A DNA stretch of 64,000 nt from Cyclobacterium sp. (lineage in GTDB: Bacteria > Bacteroidota > Bacteroidia > Cytophagales > Cyclobacteriaceae): contig NZ_JABURL010000065.1 in NCBI RefSeq assembly GCF_014762705.1, positions 1 through 64,000 on the forward strand, given 5' to 3'. Every line of letters starts with the position of its first letter. Positions within the stretch are counted from its first letter, which is position 1. Shown here piece after piece: positions 62,687-64,000 of this stretch. The notes below the pieces were generated by a model that ran no database searches, was not told where the DNA came from, and saw only the letters and a program-made list of their open reading frames with translations. The translations under genes and the position numbers were made by a program.

Positions 62687-64000
62687 ATGAAAATTCATCT
62701 TAAACATCATTTTTATACCCTTTTTATGGGTATCTTCTTTTTTGTCGGCACGTCCTTTGGATTTGTCGTTGAAAGGGACAGTATCAAAACGCCGGATAAT
62801 TGGTTTCTACTTGATCCATTGGAAGATGGATTTATGGGAACAGGTACCGAAAAAGCTTATGACCTGATCTTAAAAGATAAATCACCCAAACAGACGGTAA
62901 TCGTTGCGGTGATTGATTCTGGAATTGATCTGGACCATGAGGACCTGGAAGGAAAAATATGGGTAAATGAAGGAGAAATTCCCGGAAATGGTATTGATGA
63001 CGATGGGAATGGTTACGTGGACGATGTGAACGGATGGAATTTTATCGGTGGACCTGATGGAAGCCATGTGGATGCTGATTCTCATGAATTAACGCGTGAA
63101 TTCATCAGGTTAAAGGCCAGGTATGGAGAAATGGAGCAGGACGAGGTAAAAAGAAGAAACAGGGAAGAATTTGCTTATTGGAAGCGGGTGAAAGCCAATT
63201 TTGAGGAGAGCCAGAAGGAAGCCGAAATGAACTTTAACATGTATTCCAACATGAGTAAGGGCTTTTCCGGGATGGCTGAATTGCTCAAAGAAAAATTTGA
63301 TTTGGATAATTTTCGAAAAGCTGACCTGAAAGATTTTGATACCTCGGACGAGAAAGTGGCAAGTGCAGTGGACATGATGAATCAATTGTTTTCCATGGTA
63401 AACCTGCAGGATCCCGGCATCAATGAGATTCTGGAAATGTTAAAGGAGGCAGTTGAACATTATAAAGTACAAGCCGAATATGCTTACAATACTGATTTTG
63501 ATCCAAGGGATATAGTCGGTGATGACCCCGATGATTATACCGAAAAATATTATGGCAACAATGACCCCACAGGTCCAGACCCATCACATGGTACACATGT
63601 GGCCGGTATCATAGCTGCCAAAAGAGGCAATAACATTGGTGTGGATGGGATAGCTGAGCATGTGTTGATCATGGCCATTAGGGCAGTACCCAATGGGGAC
63701 GAAAGAGATAAAGACATCGCCAATGCCATCCGTTATGCTGTTGACAATGGTGCCCATATCATCAACATGAGTTTTGGTAAATCTTATTCTCCCGGTAAAA
63801 AACAGGTAGACAAGGCGGTAAAATATGCTGCCAGAAAAGGAGTATTGCTGATCCATGCGGCCGGCAACAGTGCCAAAGAAATCAATCCGGACAATAATTT
63901 TCCGAACCGCTGGTATGAGAGGAGAGGGGAATCCAACTCCTGGCTGGAAGTAGGAGCCTCATCGTCCCTGGATGGGGAGAACCTGCCTGCCGATTTTTCC
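62687..64000 (+). CDS. Subtilisin-like serine protease (S8 family), truncated by the window end
   Basis: 438 codons are visible and the frame is still open at 64000. Signal peptide MKIHLKHHFYTLFMGIFFFVGTSFGF. Catalytic Asp77 in VIVAVIDSGIDLDHEDL and His301 in PSHGTHVAGIIAAKRG are present; oxyanion Asn lies in HAAGNSAKE (near residue 390). The Ser region is beyond the window. About 220 residues rich in charged helix separate Asp and His, a large insert common in Bacteroidota S8 proteases. Secreted; substrate unknown. The missing end prevents checking for a C-terminal sorting domain. Confidence 0.9.
   Translation, partial: MKIHLKHHFYTLFMGIFFFVGTSFGFVVERDSIKTPDNWFLLDPLEDGFMGTGTEKAYDLILKDKSPKQTVIVAVIDSGIDLDHEDLEGKIWVNEGEIPGNGIDDDGNGYVDDVNGWNFIGGPDGSHVDADSHELTREFIRLKARYGEMEQDEVKRRNREEFAYWKRVKANFEESQKEAEMNFNMYSNMSKGFSGMAELLKEKFDLDNFRKADLKDFDTSDEKVASAVDMMNQLFSMVNLQDPGINEILEMLKEAVEHYKVQAEYAYNTDFDPRDIVGDDPDDYTEKYYGNNDPTGPDPSHGTHVAGIIAAKRGNNIGVDGIAEHVLIMAIRAVPNGDERDKDIANAIRYAVDNGAHIINMSFGKSYSPGKKQVDKAVKYAARKGVLLIHAAGNSAKEINPDNNFPNRWYERRGESNSWLEVGASSSLDGENLPADFS

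Overview
The window looks like a chromosomal segment of a marine-type member of the Bacteroidota, most likely order Cytophagales near Cyclobacteriaceae. The grounds are an ECF sigma/FecR/SusC/SusD block, lipoproteins with Bacteroidota-style lipoboxes, AT-rich leaders without strong Shine-Dalgarno sequences, and two promoters of the Bacteroidota type (TTG, 19-20 nt, TAnnTTTG). I saw no rRNA, tRNA, CRISPR array, insertion sequence or phage gene. The taxonomic placement is inference from gene style.

Region 1 (0.2-22.7 kb, all + strand) is a sugar-acid utilisation locus. An ECF sigma factor, a FecR anti-sigma factor and a SusC receptor with an N-terminal STN signalling domain, plus a SusD lipoprotein, form the sensing and uptake unit. 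Behind them come an HpcH/HpaI aldolase, a GntP permease, a UxuA-like TIM-barrel protein, a GarR-type reductase and a GudD-type glucarate dehydratase. Together these give a cytoplasmic route from glucarate via 5-keto-4-deoxyglucarate to pyruvate and tartronate semialdehyde, then glycerate. Interleaved is an apparently exported set: two secreted RraA-fold proteins, two Tat-signal enolase-superfamily enzymes and a secreted beta-propeller. A divergent malate synthase and an LctP permease close the locus.

Region 2 (22.8-35.6 kb) holds a SatD/DUF3307 pair (+). On the minus strand follows a choline-to-glycine-betaine operon (betA, betB, a transporter closely resembling the animal choline transporter CHT1, and a nucleoside hydrolase broken by an in-frame TGA). 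A PQQ-type sugar dehydrogenase and a DNA ligase/Lhr-like helicase repair pair come next.

Region 3 (35.8-43.9 kb) is a patchwork: small lipoproteins and gene-poor DNA, then a probable metal-uptake pair (TonB receptor and His-rich DUF4625 lipoprotein) whose promoters share a TTGCAA element, then small conserved proteins and an MFS transporter.

Region 4 (43.9-52.3 kb, minus strand) is a complete arginine biosynthesis operon: GNAT, argG, argC, argD, argF-like transcarbamylase, argB, argE-like deacylase, argH.

Region 5 (52.8-57.4 kb, + strand) is the most intriguing segment: an ATP-grasp ligase, a 664-residue protein whose C-terminal half carries a papain-like Cys/His/Asn pattern, and an alanine-racemase-family protein overlapping it by 7 nt. 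I do not recognise this cassette as a named system.

Region 6 (57.4-64 kb) has a secreted glycerophosphodiesterase, then metY-metX and a VOC protein under a SAM riboswitch, a PagL-like outer-membrane lipid A deacylase, and a subtilisin-family protease cut off by the window end.
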